The notes under the pieces are model-generated. The model searched no databases. It saw only the letters and a list, made by a program, of their open reading frames with translations, and had not been told where the DNA came from. Below are positions 14,704 through 23,862 of a stretch of 57,313 nt of DNA, one piece after another. Position 1 is the stretch's first letter; every line of letters starts with the position of its first letter. Made by a program: the position numbers and the translations under genes. Source of the DNA: Clostridia bacterium (lineage in GTDB: Bacteria > Bacillota_A > Clostridia > Oscillospirales > Acutalibacteraceae); contig RZYX01000003.1 in assembly GCA_009930155.1 (NCBI GenBank), forward strand, positions 1 to 57,313, written 5' to 3'.

Positions 14704-15768
14704 ATGATAAAACAGGCAACAAAATCTGGCCTTGCAATCACTATTGCACTATGTCTTTTGCTTCTCACTTTTGGCTGTAATAAAGATGAAGTTAAAGACA
14801 AAAGCAGTAAAGACGAAACCAAAACTAGCACAAGTACCCAAGCTGTTTCTAAAACTCTTGTAAACCCTCTGACTGGTGAAAACAATTTAAATGCAGACGC
14901 CGCTAGCAAGCGTCCTATTGCAGTTGTTGTAAATAATGCTCCTGCCGCAAGACCCCAATGGGGACTTTGTTCTCCTGACATTGTTATTGAAGGACTTGTT
15001 GAAGCTGGAATAACAAGAATGCTCTGGCTCTATTCAGATGTTAACAATATCCCAAAGGTTGGTTCTATCCGCAGTGCAAGGCACGATTTTATTGAAATTG
15101 CAGAAAGCTTTGATGCTATATTTGTTCATTGGGGTGGAAGCCCTTATGCTTATGAAGCAATCCAAAACCGCAACATAAAAGATATTGATGGAAAAACCCA
15201 GGCTAAATATTTTGCACGAGATACATCCCGCAATGTTGCAACAGAACATACAGGCTACACAACAGGTGAGAAAATAACCCAAGCTATTTCAGACCTTTCA
15301 TTGCGTACTGATATCACAAGTTCATATTCAAGTCCATTTGATTTTAATTCCTCTAATGCTACATATAAAAATGGTGCTTGTGAAAGCATAAAGTTGTCAT
15401 TTTCCAGTAGTTATAATCATACATTTAAGTATAATGCAGAAGATAAACTATATTACAACTATATGAACAGTAACAAGATGGTTGATTCTGACGGCAAGCA
15501 AATGTCTGTTTCAAATGTCGTTATCCTTTATTTCCCATCGTTTAGCGTTCTTAATTCTGCTGGTTCTATTGATATGGATTTAACTGGTGGCAAAGGCGTT
15601 ATTGCCTCTAACGGAAGCTATGAAAACATCACTTGGAAAAAGGGTAATACACCCAGCAATATGATTAAACTTTATGCACAAGATGGCTCTGCACTTAAAC
15701 TTAATGTTGGCAAGAGCTATATCGGAATTGTTCCAGCGAGCAGAAGTGGATCAACAGTTATTTCCTAA
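14704..15768 (+). CDS. YerB-like DUF3048 lipoprotein
   Basis: A 354-aa protein with a lipoprotein signal ending LLTFGC (Cys about 24) and a Lys/Ser/Thr-rich linker. The body contains RPIAVVVNNAPAARPQWG, PDIVIEGLVEAGITRM and GSIRSARHDFIE, the hallmark blocks of the DUF3048 (YerB) family. ATG 14704 follows AGAAGGTAGTAAT. Family members are membrane-anchored extracytoplasmic proteins of unknown reaction. The gene is monocistronic, with its own promoter and a terminator at 15796-15825. It is the first complete chromosomal gene outside the ICE. Confidence 0.85.
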   Translation: MIKQATKSGLAITIALCLLLLTFGCNKDEVKDKSSKDETKTSTSTQAVSKTLVNPLTGENNLNADAASKRPIAVVVNNAPAARPQWGLCSPDIVIEGLVEAGITRMLWLYSDVNNIPKVGSIRSARHDFIEIAESFDAIFVHWGGSPYAYEAIQNRNIKDIDGKTQAKYFARDTSRNVATEHTGYTTGEKITQAISDLSLRTDITSSYSSPFDFNSSNATYKNGACESIKLSFSSSYNHTFKYNAEDKLYYNYMNSNKMVDSDGKQMSVSNVVILYFPSFSVLNSAGSIDMDLTGGKGVIASNGSYENITWKKGNTPSNMIKLYAQDGSALKLNVGKSYIGIVPASRSGSTVIS

Positions 15769-15795
15769 TCGGAATTATAAAAGATTATAATAGTA

Positions 15796-15830
15796 TCAAG
15801 GCGAGTTAATTTAAACTCGCCTTGATTTTT
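15796..15830 (+). terminator. Terminator after the YerB-like gene
   Basis: TCAAGGCGAGTT pairs with AACTCGCCTTGA; TTTTT follows on the plus strand. Confidence 0.8.
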
Positions 15831-15860
15831 AAATAATTTAAGATTCTGGAGGTGTCTTTT

Positions 15861-17189
15861 TTGGAAAACCAAAAACCCATATATTTTAAATGGGCGGTTA
15901 CGATTGCAGTGCTTATTGCCGCAGTTTCACTTCTTTATGTGTCTTTTTTATATAATCTTCCACGCAAATTTAACTATGCTGGTCCTGTTGCCAAAATAAA
16001 CACCACGCAAAAAGACATTTACACTTCTCTGGCAAGCTATACTAAAGATACTCTATATCCATTTGTTCAAACTGATATAGATAATGTTTTTTATGTTGCA
16101 CGCCCTAATAAAGATATTGAGTTCTTTGAATTTTCTCAAGGCAAATTCACACAAATAAATAGTTCAAAAAAGATAGAATTATCCATAACTTGTTGTAGTC
16201 AAAAAATCCCCGTAAATATTAGTTATATTATAAAAGATGGCAAAACAATTGGATATGGAACTTTTGTGTCTGAGGACCCATCTGCCATCTATAAATATGC
16301 TTTTTTCAAACTTTGCAATAAACCTGATAAGTATATAAGTGGTGCCGACCTTTTACTTCTTGTTGATTTTGATTACAAAGATGTTTTTAAATCTAACAAG
16401 GATTACTCTGAAGTTTTTGGAGTAAACAGCAGCACAAAAAAAGTTTCAAAAATTTTTAGCGTAAAAGGGCGTAGCTTTTCTGTAATTGATGCAAAACTGC
16501 GTGACGATTTTTTTGTTTTAGATGATAATATATTAAAGTCATGCAAAAGCAGTCTTTTATTTCTATCATCCAGAAGTTACAAACAATCGAGCGGCATATA
16601 TGGAACAGATATCTTTTATCAAACTGAATATACCGATTCACCAAAATTATTTGCAAGTGATATTTTAGATGGTTTTGTTCGTAAAACTAATAACGGGATA
16701 ATTTATTTTAAAAATACATCAGACAAAAACTCAAGCAAAAAAGAATTTTCACTTATATTAAAAGATAAACAAGGGAAAGAACGCATTATAAAAACCTTTG
16801 AAGGAGAGTTTGATAAAACTTTTTTACGCTGTGGAGATTATCTTATTGATAAGGGTACAATGACACTTTATAATCTTGTTGACAACACTGAATCCGTTTT
16901 GCTAGGCATATCAATGAACAACCTTTTAACCTTTGCAGTTAGCCCAGACCAAACAAAAGTTATTCTTGCTGGAAATTTTAACAATGGCTTACAAAAACTT
17001 GTTTTTTATGACCTATCTATAAAGCGTTTCAAATCTTTAGAGCAACAACAAATTTTCTTTGACAGTTACCCTAACCTATGCTTTATAGACAATGATACGG
17101 TTAGCTATATTGCCCCTGCAAAAATGCCCGACATGACAGTTTGCAACTTTATAATCTCTTGGAAAAAGGTGTTTTCAACTCTAGCGTAA
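15861..17189 (+). CDS. Membrane-anchored protein of unknown function (442 aa)
   Basis: TTG 15861 is chosen because GGAGGTG lies 6 nt upstream; a GTG three codons earlier would overlap that site. After a short N-terminus a single membrane helix follows (VTIAVLIAAVSLLYVSFLY, residues about 12-32). The remaining 400 residues are extracytoplasmic, rich in Lys, Ser, Asp and aromatics, with repeating short strands. One example is VSPDQTKVILAGNF-like text near residue 365, which resembles a TolB/beta-propeller blade. I cannot name the family. It sits between a YerB-like lipoprotein and a DUF5692-like protein, with its own intergenic spaces. Confidence 0.6.
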   Translation: MENQKPIYFKWAVTIAVLIAAVSLLYVSFLYNLPRKFNYAGPVAKINTTQKDIYTSLASYTKDTLYPFVQTDIDNVFYVARPNKDIEFFEFSQGKFTQINSSKKIELSITCCSQKIPVNISYIIKDGKTIGYGTFVSEDPSAIYKYAFFKLCNKPDKYISGADLLLLVDFDYKDVFKSNKDYSEVFGVNSSTKKVSKIFSVKGRSFSVIDAKLRDDFFVLDDNILKSCKSSLLFLSSRSYKQSSGIYGTDIFYQTEYTDSPKLFASDILDGFVRKTNNGIIYFKNTSDKNSSKKEFSLILKDKQGKERIIKTFEGEFDKTFLRCGDYLIDKGTMTLYNLVDNTESVLLGISMNNLLTFAVSPDQTKVILAGNFNNGLQKLVFYDLSIKRFKSLEQQQIFFDSYPNLCFIDNDTVSYIAPAKMPDMTVCNFIISWKKVFSTLA

Positions 17190-17339
17190 ATAGCCACATA
17201 TATAATCTTGGCATAATTGCTATTGCTTGTATTTCCCTGTTTTCATAATAATCGATATTCTTGTTAAAAATATAACAAAATAACTATTTTTTCGCCTTAA
17301 TATTGTTCATTTTTTATTCATAAACCCGCTTGTGAATTA

Positions 17340-17369
17340 TTGACAACTGACATATATTAGTAGTATAAT
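17340..17369 (+). promoter_or_regulatory. Near-consensus sigma-A promoter
   Basis: TTGACA, 18 nt, TATAAT. It lies about 70 nt before the TTG start of the DUF5692-like gene and is among the best housekeeping promoters in the window, suggesting high expression. Confidence 0.75.
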
Positions 17370-17439
17370 ATATATGTTTTAGTGAGTTTTTTACAAAACT
17401 CACTGAGAAAAATATTATAATTCTTAGGAGGAATGGCAC

Positions 17440-18507
17440 TTGTTTACTTTTGCTTCAGGTGTAAGCACGGGTTTAGTTTGGCTTGTTTTGCTTGCTGCAC
17501 TCGTTTCATTATTTGGACTTAATGAACTTACACGCAGATTTAAATGGATTGGTTTTTTTGCTTTCGTTGTATTGCCAACTGTTCTCACAATATTGTGGCT
17601 TACAGTTTTACGCGAAACAGCATACATGGACTGGTTCCATCTTTTAAAGGTTTACTCTTCAACAGCTGGTTGTATCGGTTTCTGGTGTATCAGACATCTA
17701 AAGGGTACAAACAAAAAGACAGGCAAGGAATGGAAGCTTAGTGATAAGGCATGGGCTTTGTGTTTCCCTCCACTTATTCTTGCTGTTAACATTGCTGAAG
17801 CTGTAATTCGTGATTTCCAAGTTGGTATGAACTATTCAGACGGTGTTGTTGAATGCCTCAATAACCAAGTTCAATTTTACATAGGTGGTTCTTGGAACTA
17901 CATGAATGCTATTGCAGGTATTCTTAATGTAATCACAATTACTGGTTGGTTTGGAATTTGCATAAGAAAGAAAACAAAAAAAGACGGAAGCCAAGATATG
18001 CTTTGGCCTGATATGCTCTGGTTCTGGATCATAGCTTATGACCTTTGGAACTTTGCATATACATATAACTGCTTGCCAGGACACGCATGGTATTGTGGAA
18101 TTGCATTGTTACTTGCTCCAACACTCTGTGCATTTACAATCGGCAAGGGCGCATGGCTCCAACATCGTGCACAAACTCTTGCTTTATGGTGTATGTTTGC
18201 TCAAACTTTCCCAGCATTCCTCGACGAAGGTCGTTTCGCTGTTGATTCATCTTCAGCCTCACAGCTTAAAACTTTGGCAGCAGAGCAAGGCATCAAGCTT
18301 GTAGACGGCAATGTAAGTGCTATTGCTGGCGGTGCTAGCGTTGACACAAACGCTTTGTTCATCTTTAGTTTACTTGCATTAATCTTTAACATTGGTGTGT
18401 TTGGCTACATGATTTACAAAGTAGTAAAGACAAAGCGTAACCCTTACACAAGCGAGCTTTATACAGATCTTGCTAAATATCAAGAAGTTAAAGCACTTGC
18501 TGAATAA
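17440..18507 (+). CDS. DUF5692-like polytopic membrane protein
   Basis: A 355-aa integral membrane protein with about eight hydrophobic helices, rich in Trp and aromatic residues. Blocks include WLVLLAALVSLFGLNELTRR, FWCIRHLKGTNKKTGKEWK and NYMNAIAGILNVITITGWFG. The central WPDMLWFWIIAYDLWNFAY is unusually Trp-rich. It matches my recollection of DUF5692 proteins, whose function is unknown. TTG 17440 follows AGGAGGAATGGCAC; the ATG inside that spacer is out of frame. A near-consensus promoter and a strong terminator make it a single, probably well-expressed unit. Confidence 0.7.
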   Translation: MFTFASGVSTGLVWLVLLAALVSLFGLNELTRRFKWIGFFAFVVLPTVLTILWLTVLRETAYMDWFHLLKVYSSTAGCIGFWCIRHLKGTNKKTGKEWKLSDKAWALCFPPLILAVNIAEAVIRDFQVGMNYSDGVVECLNNQVQFYIGGSWNYMNAIAGILNVITITGWFGICIRKKTKKDGSQDMLWPDMLWFWIIAYDLWNFAYTYNCLPGHAWYCGIALLLAPTLCAFTIGKGAWLQHRAQTLALWCMFAQTFPAFLDEGRFAVDSSSASQLKTLAAEQGIKLVDGNVSAIAGGASVDTNALFIFSLLALIFNIGVFGYMIYKVVKTKRNPYTSELYTDLAKYQEVKALAE

Positions 18508-18530
18508 GTAATAACTAGTTTTCATATAAA

Positions 18531-18565
18531 CAGCCACCTGAAATAATTTTCAGATGGCTGTTTTA
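18531..18565 (+). terminator. Terminator after the DUF5692-like gene
   Basis: CAGCCACCTGAAA and TTTCAGATGGCTG form a near-perfect stem followed by TTTTATTT. Confidence 0.8.
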
Positions 18566-18595
18566 TTTATCGAAATATGATGATTTAAATATGTA

Positions 18596-18624
18596 TTGAT
18601 TTATTATATTAATTACTGTATAAT
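18596..18624 (+). promoter_or_regulatory. Promoter of the folT riboswitch transcript
   Basis: TTGATT, 17 nt, TATAAT, ending about 22 nt before the riboswitch P1 stem. Confidence 0.65.
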
Positions 18625-18646
18625 GCTTTCGTAAAACAAAACATAA

Positions 18647-18743
18647 AGCAGAGTAGGATTTTGTGCGTTAAGTGCTGTTTGAACGGGGAGTTGTCAAACG
18701 GACGAAAAGGTAACTTGCGATACAAAATTTGCATCCCGCTGCT
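18647..18743 (+). ncRNA. Tetrahydrofolate (THF) riboswitch
   Basis: The 97-nt region carries the conserved THF-I/folT elements in order: GAGTAG after the AGCAG P1 strand, GCGTTAAGTG, GAACGGGGAGTTGTC, GACGAAAAGG, then GCATCCCGCTGCT closing P1 (AGCAG/CTGCT). It precedes a folate ECF transporter gene, the usual target. A downstream TCCTTTA (18763-18769) is complementary to TAAAGGA (18798-18804), the Shine-Dalgarno of folT, and no U-run terminator is visible. Control is therefore probably at translation: folate sufficiency would expose the anti-Shine-Dalgarno pairing. Confidence 0.9.
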
Positions 18744-18813
18744 ACATATTGGATTTCTATCTTCCTTTATGTGGCACATGTATGTGACACTACAAATTAA
18801 AGGAGGATTTTTT

Positions 18814-19425
18814 TTGCAAAAACTAACAAACACAAACAACCAATCAATATTTTCGTCAGAATACTGGAAAAACGCAATAAGTCAAATGAACAACTTACAA
18901 ACCATGTCTGTAATGGCTTTAATGATAGCCTTTAATATTGCTATCAGCTCTTTTTTTATTCCAGTTGGAATAAACCTTCGCATATATTTTAGCTTTATCC
19001 CAACAGCTATAGCAGGCTTTATAGGTGGCCCTATTCTTGCACTTGCTTATGGTTTCGCTTGTGATACTATCGGCTTTATTGCTCATCCTACCGGTCCCTA
19101 TTTTCCAGGATATTTACTTTCATCAATGCTGGGTGCATTGATTTACTCATTGTTCTTTTACAGGTCTAAAATTACTATCGTTAAAATTGCATTATGCAAG
19201 TTAACAGTAAATGTCTTTGTAAATATAGTGCTAAATTCATTGTGGAGCTCAATACTGTTTGATAAAGGGTATTATTATTTTTTAACAAAAAGTGTTATAA
19301 AAAATTTATCCATGCTCCCAATAGAAATCATTATTTTAGTATCATTATTTAAAGTCATATTACCCATTGCAAGTAAAATGAAACTCATACCAAGTAACAC
19401 TCAAAATCGCATTCCTATAATATAA
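18814..19425 (+). CDS. folT: Folate ECF transporter S component FolT
   Basis: A 203-aa membrane protein with about six helices. MSVMALMIAFNIAISSFFIP and the FIPTAIAGFIGGPILALAYG region are typical of ECF substrate-binding (S) components; GFACDTIGFIAHPTGPYFPG is the loop seen in folate-specific FolT. It works with a shared EcfA-EcfA'-EcfT energy module, which is not in the window. TTG 18814 is chosen because AAAGGAGG lies 8 nt upstream; the longer frame runs back through the riboswitch and is not coding. The THF riboswitch directly supports the substrate call. Confidence 0.9.
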   Translation: MQKLTNTNNQSIFSSEYWKNAISQMNNLQTMSVMALMIAFNIAISSFFIPVGINLRIYFSFIPTAIAGFIGGPILALAYGFACDTIGFIAHPTGPYFPGYLLSSMLGALIYSLFFYRSKITIVKIALCKLTVNVFVNIVLNSLWSSILFDKGYYYFLTKSVIKNLSMLPIEIIILVSLFKVILPIASKMKLIPSNTQNRIPII

Positions 19426-19637
19426 TAATTTTATTTTAGGCTATAACTTTCTTGGTGTTTTGTTTTACATAATGTTATTCGTTACTCTAGATAAATTTAT
19501 TTTCTTAGGATAAAACTCTCTCCCAATCCTTTTCGATTTTCTTTACTTTCTCACTACCTTGAACTGTACTCATCTACAAAACTAAGCATCAATCCAAACT
19601 GTGATTTAGAAAAAAACTAATTTGATATATTAAAAAG

Positions 19638-19656
19638 GCTCTCGTTATCCGAGAGC
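19638..19656. terminator. Bidirectional terminator between folT and the deaminase gene
   Basis: GCTCTCG and CGAGAGC form a stem with A-runs on one side and T-runs on the other, serving both converging genes. The 19426-19637 stretch has no gene that I can see. Confidence 0.75.
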
Positions 19657-19669
19657 TTTTTTACATCTA

Positions 19670-20143
19670 TTAATAAAGTGAATCTGTGTGCAATGAATCA
19701 TCATTAAACACCCAATCTCTAACAATTATCTCTTTGTACTCAGTTGGTGTTTTTCGTATTATTACTCTGTCGATGCCTGCGTTAATAATCAGCTTTTTAC
19801 ACATTGCACAACAATCATCTTCGTCAAGCTTTATATTGCCTGTTGCCTTATCCACATTGCAAAGGTACATTGTACCATCAATCATATCTGAGTATGATGC
19901 ACTAATAATACAGTTTGCCTCAGCGTGAACAGCTCGGCAATTGTCCGCCTTACTTGACTCGCACGCACACACATTGGTGTCTATACAATTCTTTCTTCCC
20001 CTTGGTGAGCCTGTATACCCAGTGGCAATTATAATATCGTTCTTCACAATAATTGCTCCACTGTTTGTAAATATACAAGTTCCACGCTCAGAAACGGTTT
20101 GTGCTATATCAAGGTAATAATTTCGCTTGTCCTTTCTTTGCAC
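19670..20143 (-). CDS. dCMP deaminase-like (ComEB family) cytidine deaminase
   Basis: A 157-aa zinc-dependent deaminase. The HAEAN motif (His73, Glu75) supplies one zinc ligand and the catalytic Glu; CCAMC (Cys112, Cys115) supplies the other ligands. GYTGSPRGRKNC and the extra Cys-rich loop VCACESSKADNCRAVHAE match ComEB/dCMP deaminases, which convert dCMP to dUMP for dTTP synthesis. The GTG start at 20143 has AGGAG 9 nt upstream. It is transcribed alone, divergent from rsmA. Confidence 0.8.
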   Translation of the reverse strand: MQRKDKRNYYLDIAQTVSERGTCIFTNSGAIIVKNDIIIATGYTGSPRGRKNCIDTNVCACESSKADNCRAVHAEANCIISASYSDMIDGTMYLCNVDKATGNIKLDEDDCCAMCKKLIINAGIDRVIIRKTPTEYKEIIVRDWVFNDDSLHTDSLY

Positions 20144-20263
20144 TAAGCACCACTCCTATATTTCTTTTAATTTTATAATAACGCATTTTGGTAAATTTTG
20201 CAATGCAAGCAAACTCAATTTGTGTTACAATAACTTTATAAAATAATTAAACGAGGTATTCAT

Positions 20264-21124
20264 ATGCAAAATTTGTCTGATATTAATAGCATAAAAGGGA
20301 TTTTGTCCCGCAACGGATTTTCTTTTTCAAAATCTTTGGGACAAAACTTTTTAATAGATCCATCTGTTTGCCCAAGAATGGCAGATGATGCTGGTGCTTG
20401 TGACGATGTTGGTGTTATTGAAATCGGTGCTGGTATCGGCGTCCTTACAGCAGAGCTTGCAAAGCGTGCAAACAAAGTTGTTTCAATTGAAATCGACTCA
20501 AGACTTTTGCCTGTTTTAAATGAAACTCTCGCGGAGTTTGACAATATTGAAATAATAAATGCAGATGTTATGAAACTTGATTTACACGCACTTATTGCCG
20601 AAAAATTTGCGGGCATGAACGTTATTGTGTGTGCAAATTTGCCGTATTACATCACATCGCCAATCATTATGCTCCTGCTTGAAAGCAAGCTCCCTATCGA
20701 AAGCATCACCGTTATGGTTCAAAGTGAAGCAGCTGACAGGCTGTGTGCCAAAGTTGGAAGCAGGCAAGCGGGTGCCGTTACTGTTGCCGTTGATTATTAT
20801 GCACAGGCTCATGAGCTGTTTGATGTTTCAAGAGAGTCTTTTATGCCCTCACCAAAGGTCGATAGCAAAGTAATCCAGCTTGATGTTAGAAAAAAGCCTG
20901 CCATTGATGTATCAAGCGAAACCAAGTTTTTTAAAATGGTTAAATCTGCGTTTGCCCAAAGAAGAAAAACAGCACTGAACGCCATAAGTTCTGGCATGAA
21001 TTTACCAAAAGAGCATGTTGCTAACGCTTTACAGCTCTCCGAGCTTGACCCAAATGTGCGTGCAGAAAAGCTTACCATGATTGAGCTTGCCACACTTTGT
21101 GAAAACCTACGAGGTGACTTTTAA
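20264..21124 (+). CDS. rsmA: 16S rRNA dimethyladenosine transferase RsmA (KsgA)
   Basis: A 286-aa protein with the SAM motif EIGAGIGVLT (52-61), the acidic SIEID motif, and the catalytic NLPYY (125-129). LGQNFLID near the N-terminus and SFMPSPKVDS are family signatures. It dimethylates two adjacent adenines in the 3' hairpin of 16S rRNA late in 30S assembly. Full length for the family. ATG 20264 follows AAACGAGGTATTCAT. Its stop overlaps the next start (TAATG), coupling it to the DUF3784 gene. Confidence 0.95.
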   Translation: MQNLSDINSIKGILSRNGFSFSKSLGQNFLIDPSVCPRMADDAGACDDVGVIEIGAGIGVLTAELAKRANKVVSIEIDSRLLPVLNETLAEFDNIEIINADVMKLDLHALIAEKFAGMNVIVCANLPYYITSPIIMLLLESKLPIESITVMVQSEAADRLCAKVGSRQAGAVTVAVDYYAQAHELFDVSRESFMPSPKVDSKVIQLDVRKKPAIDVSSETKFFKMVKSAFAQRRKTALNAISSGMNLPKEHVANALQLSELDPNVRAEKLTMIELATLCENLRGDF

Positions 21125-21432
21125 TGATAACATCATATATAATTGCTGCAATATTTGCACTGCTGTCTGTGCCCCTTTTTATGGGTAAGGGCGAATTTTT
21201 AATTGCAGGATACAACACAATGACTCCAAAAGAAAAAGAAAAATACAATAAAGAACATGACATCAAAAAAGTGTATAGATCTACGGGATTTTTAATGCTT
21301 TCATTCGCAGCTCTAACCGCTGTTATAGGTTATTATAGCTCGCAAGTGGTTACTCTCTATTGCACAGCAACAATTATTGCCATTGTTGTGTTTTTTATCA
21401 CATATGTTAATGTTGGTTGTAAAAAGTATTAA
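21124..21432 (+). CDS. DUF3784 small membrane protein
   Basis: A 102-aa protein with three predicted membrane helices. GEFLIAGYNTMTPKEKEKYN and DIKKVYRSTGFLML are the DUF3784 signature blocks. It is translationally coupled to rsmA by a TAATG overlap and followed by a terminator. The function of the family is unknown. Confidence 0.85.
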   Translation: MITSYIIAAIFALLSVPLFMGKGEFLIAGYNTMTPKEKEKYNKEHDIKKVYRSTGFLMLSFAALTAVIGYYSSQVVTLYCTATIIAIVVFFITYVNVGCKKY

Positions 21433-21445
21433 ACTTTATAATAAA

Positions 21446-21476
21446 AAGACCTCTCTTTGAACTTTCGAGAGGTCTT
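21446..21476 (+). terminator. Terminator after the rsmA operon
   Basis: AAGACCTCTC pairs with GAGAGGTCTT, followed by TTCTT. The T- and A-rich flanks would also serve the converging SpoIID gene. Confidence 0.75.
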
Positions 21477-21549
21477 TTCTTATGCCTATATTAACTTTTA
21501 TTCTTTCTAAAAGCTTAATAATATCTAATAACTATAAAAAATTTTTGCT

Positions 21550-23811
21550 TTATTCTACTTGTGTTCCTGGGAAATAATATTTCAATATTGCCTTATAATC
21601 CCATCCTTGATTTGCATAATAGTTAGCACCTTGCTGGCTCATGCCCACTCCATGCCCATATCCATAAACAGTGAATGTAAACAAATCATTTCCGGCATCA
21701 TATGCAAAGCTGAAACAATGCGAACGAATACCATAGCCCATAACGCTTGTCCTAAAAATATGCCCCGATATTGTTTTTTCTCCTACATTCATAAATGACA
21801 CATACCCAACATCTGCACTCACACTTGAATCATGAGCATTTATCTTTATCCACTGTGATGGGTCTGCTCCCAAGGTTATTTTCAATTTGCTTTCTATCAT
21901 ACTTTTAAGTTCTGATGACGAGTAAGTTTTAGTTGTTTTATAGCCAGATAATCCACTGTCTTTTTCACCGCTACTCACTCCGCCTACAAGATATGCCACC
22001 TGTTTTTCTGTATCCCAAACTGCGTTTGACGCAACGGTTTTACCAGCCGACATCGCAAAAAATGGTGTAAGTGCTGTTTGTCCATTATATGTAACAGTTT
22101 GCCCCAAAACTGATTGAACCGCCTGCATTACTTTATCTGAATATGTTGATCCTTTTGAAAGCCCATCTGTTCTCCAATTGTTACACTTAATATATGAAAA
22201 CACTGCAACTGTTTGAGCCTTTAGCGCCTCTGTCGCAAAACTCTTGCCCATTTCTGCTTCTACTATTCTGGCAACAGCAACGGCAGTGTCTACCAATACA
22301 CCATCAAGCACAAGCTTTTCAGGATAAACTCCCGCAGAAGAGCTTGATGGTGATGATGCAGGGATACTAGACTCCACTTTTGTTGTAGTTGTTTTAGCTT
22401 TCGTTATATTGGTTGTGGTTGTGGTCGTAGTTGTTGTTTCTGTAGATTGTTTATTAATAGCGTCAATAAACGCGGAGTCCAATTCAAGACCGCCGCGTTC
22501 ATTATCTAATTCATCGTTATTTATTACAGCCTTTGACTCAATATCAACATTTTCAGCGAGCGGTGATTTTTCACTTTCAATCCCCAACTGAGATTGTGCC
22601 TTTTGTGCTAATGTGCCCCGTATGTTATATATGTCATCAAACATTGATACAACAACTACAGATGCCACAATGGACAAAACGAGCATTATTGCAACCATTA
22701 GTTTGAGTTTGTTTCGATTTTTTTCTTCTACCTTTTTCTCTTCTTTTTGTATTTCTTCCTCTTTAGGAGCAAGCAAAGATGGCAAAACATTCTCCGTGTC
22801 TATCCAGGATGCTACCATTTTAAATAGTTCATCTATTGCAGAAAAAATAAGCTGCGGCGGTGTTTCTCCCTGCTTTGCAAACATCTTTATTGCATTTGCG
22901 CACTGATCGTCTGCTATACAAACATAAAGGAACATCTCTTTCGTTCCATCTTCTTTGTCTGTTATAAAGACCTTTGTAAGGCTCGCTCCAAGCGGTGTGC
23001 CAAGGCGTTCCTTTGCACCCCTTGCAAGATTAATCGCATATTCTCTCGGTGGCATCTGCCCTTTTTCTGCACTGTAATCCGAAAGTAAAACAACCTGAGA
23101 AAACCCTGAAATACTATTTGAAATACCCGCAAGAAAATCAAGCGTTTTTGTCTCTGCCACCGAAAATGAAAGTTGCTTTTGAGCAAGTTTTTGCACTGTA
23201 TTTTTAATCAGCTCTTCATCATATAACTGTTTTTTTTCTTCTTGCTTCTGCTCTTGCTTCTCTTCTTCCTGCTGTGGAATTTCAGCAACATTAGAGAGTA
23301 TTTGTAAGAGGTATTGCTCCAAATCAATATTTATAATCGTGCCTAGTCTTTCAGTGTCTAGTGGCAAAACTATTACTATTTGATTATTTGATTTGATTGC
23401 AAACCCACTATACAATCCGTCATGTGACAACAACGGGACAGCCCCAACAGGTATAGTCGATTGAGATTCAAACGTTTCTGTGTCTGTCTTTATTTCAGGA
23501 CAAGATGATTTTATTAGTTTTGATATTTGCCTATTTTGTCTTTTTTTAAGCTGAAACGCTTTTGCAACAAAACTTTTGAATGGTACAAAAAGCTCAGCCT
23601 CTGCTGAAAGCACAATAACATCATCCTGCGTTACAGCTTTGGAAAGCTCTGTTAAAAATAACTTTTCGCTATTATATTGTGTAAACTTTTCGCTACATTC
23701 CAGAATTTTTTTAAAAGCAGCCTCTATCATTTCCTGTGCTTCTATAATCTGCGAAGTTGTCTCCAGCCCAAGCGACATTAACTTTACACCCATTCTATCA
23801 CGCCCATTCAT
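21550..23811 (-). CDS. CinA-like pseudoenzyme fused through a membrane helix to a SpoIID/LytB domain
   Basis: A 753-aa protein in two halves. Residues about 500-753 are a SpoIID/LytB domain with IVEAEMG (the conserved Glu of the SpoIID lytic transglycosylase), FAMSAG and the final GYGHGVGMSQQGA. A membrane helix lies at about 370-391 and a Thr-rich linker at 450-480. The N-terminal cytoplasmic half aligns without gaps to CinA of this same locus: I120-P150 here against I120-P150 of CinA, and LAQKQLSFSVAETKT (209-223) against its LVQKNMTISIAESCT. Catalytic motifs are lost (TGGLGPTADD becomes SAEAELFVPF). No strong ribosome site precedes ATG 23811; starts at 23793 or 23778 are possible. It follows srtB and probably acts on spore-cortex or wall peptidoglycan. 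Confidence 0.8.
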   Translation of the reverse strand: MNGRDRMGVKLMSLGLETTSQIIEAQEMIEAAFKKILECSEKFTQYNSEKLFLTELSKAVTQDDVIVLSAEAELFVPFKSFVAKAFQLKKRQNRQISKLIKSSCPEIKTDTETFESQSTIPVGAVPLLSHDGLYSGFAIKSNNQIVIVLPLDTERLGTIINIDLEQYLLQILSNVAEIPQQEEEKQEQKQEEKKQLYDEELIKNTVQKLAQKQLSFSVAETKTLDFLAGISNSISGFSQVVLLSDYSAEKGQMPPREYAINLARGAKERLGTPLGASLTKVFITDKEDGTKEMFLYVCIADDQCANAIKMFAKQGETPPQLIFSAIDELFKMVASWIDTENVLPSLLAPKEEEIQKEEKKVEEKNRNKLKLMVAIMLVLSIVASVVVVSMFDDIYNIRGTLAQKAQSQLGIESEKSPLAENVDIESKAVINNDELDNERGGLELDSAFIDAINKQSTETTTTTTTTTNITKAKTTTTKVESSIPASSPSSSSAGVYPEKLVLDGVLVDTAVAVARIVEAEMGKSFATEALKAQTVAVFSYIKCNNWRTDGLSKGSTYSDKVMQAVQSVLGQTVTYNGQTALTPFFAMSAGKTVASNAVWDTEKQVAYLVGGVSSGEKDSGLSGYKTTKTYSSSELKSMIESKLKITLGADPSQWIKINAHDSSVSADVGYVSFMNVGEKTISGHIFRTSVMGYGIRSHCFSFAYDAGNDLFTFTVYGYGHGVGMSQQGANYYANQGWDYKAILKYYFPGTQVE

Positions 23812-23828
23812 AAAAGTGGTTTTTGTCA

Positions 23829-23856
23829 GCAGGGAGAATTTTTCATCCTCCCTGCT
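23829..23856 (-). other. Hairpin between srtB and the SpoIID-fusion gene
   Basis: AGCAGGGAG and CTCCCTGCT form a strong 9-bp stem directly after the srtB stop. On the minus strand no U-run follows, so it is not a standard terminator; processing or translational control of the next gene is possible. Confidence 0.5.
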
Positions 23857-23862
23857 TTAATG

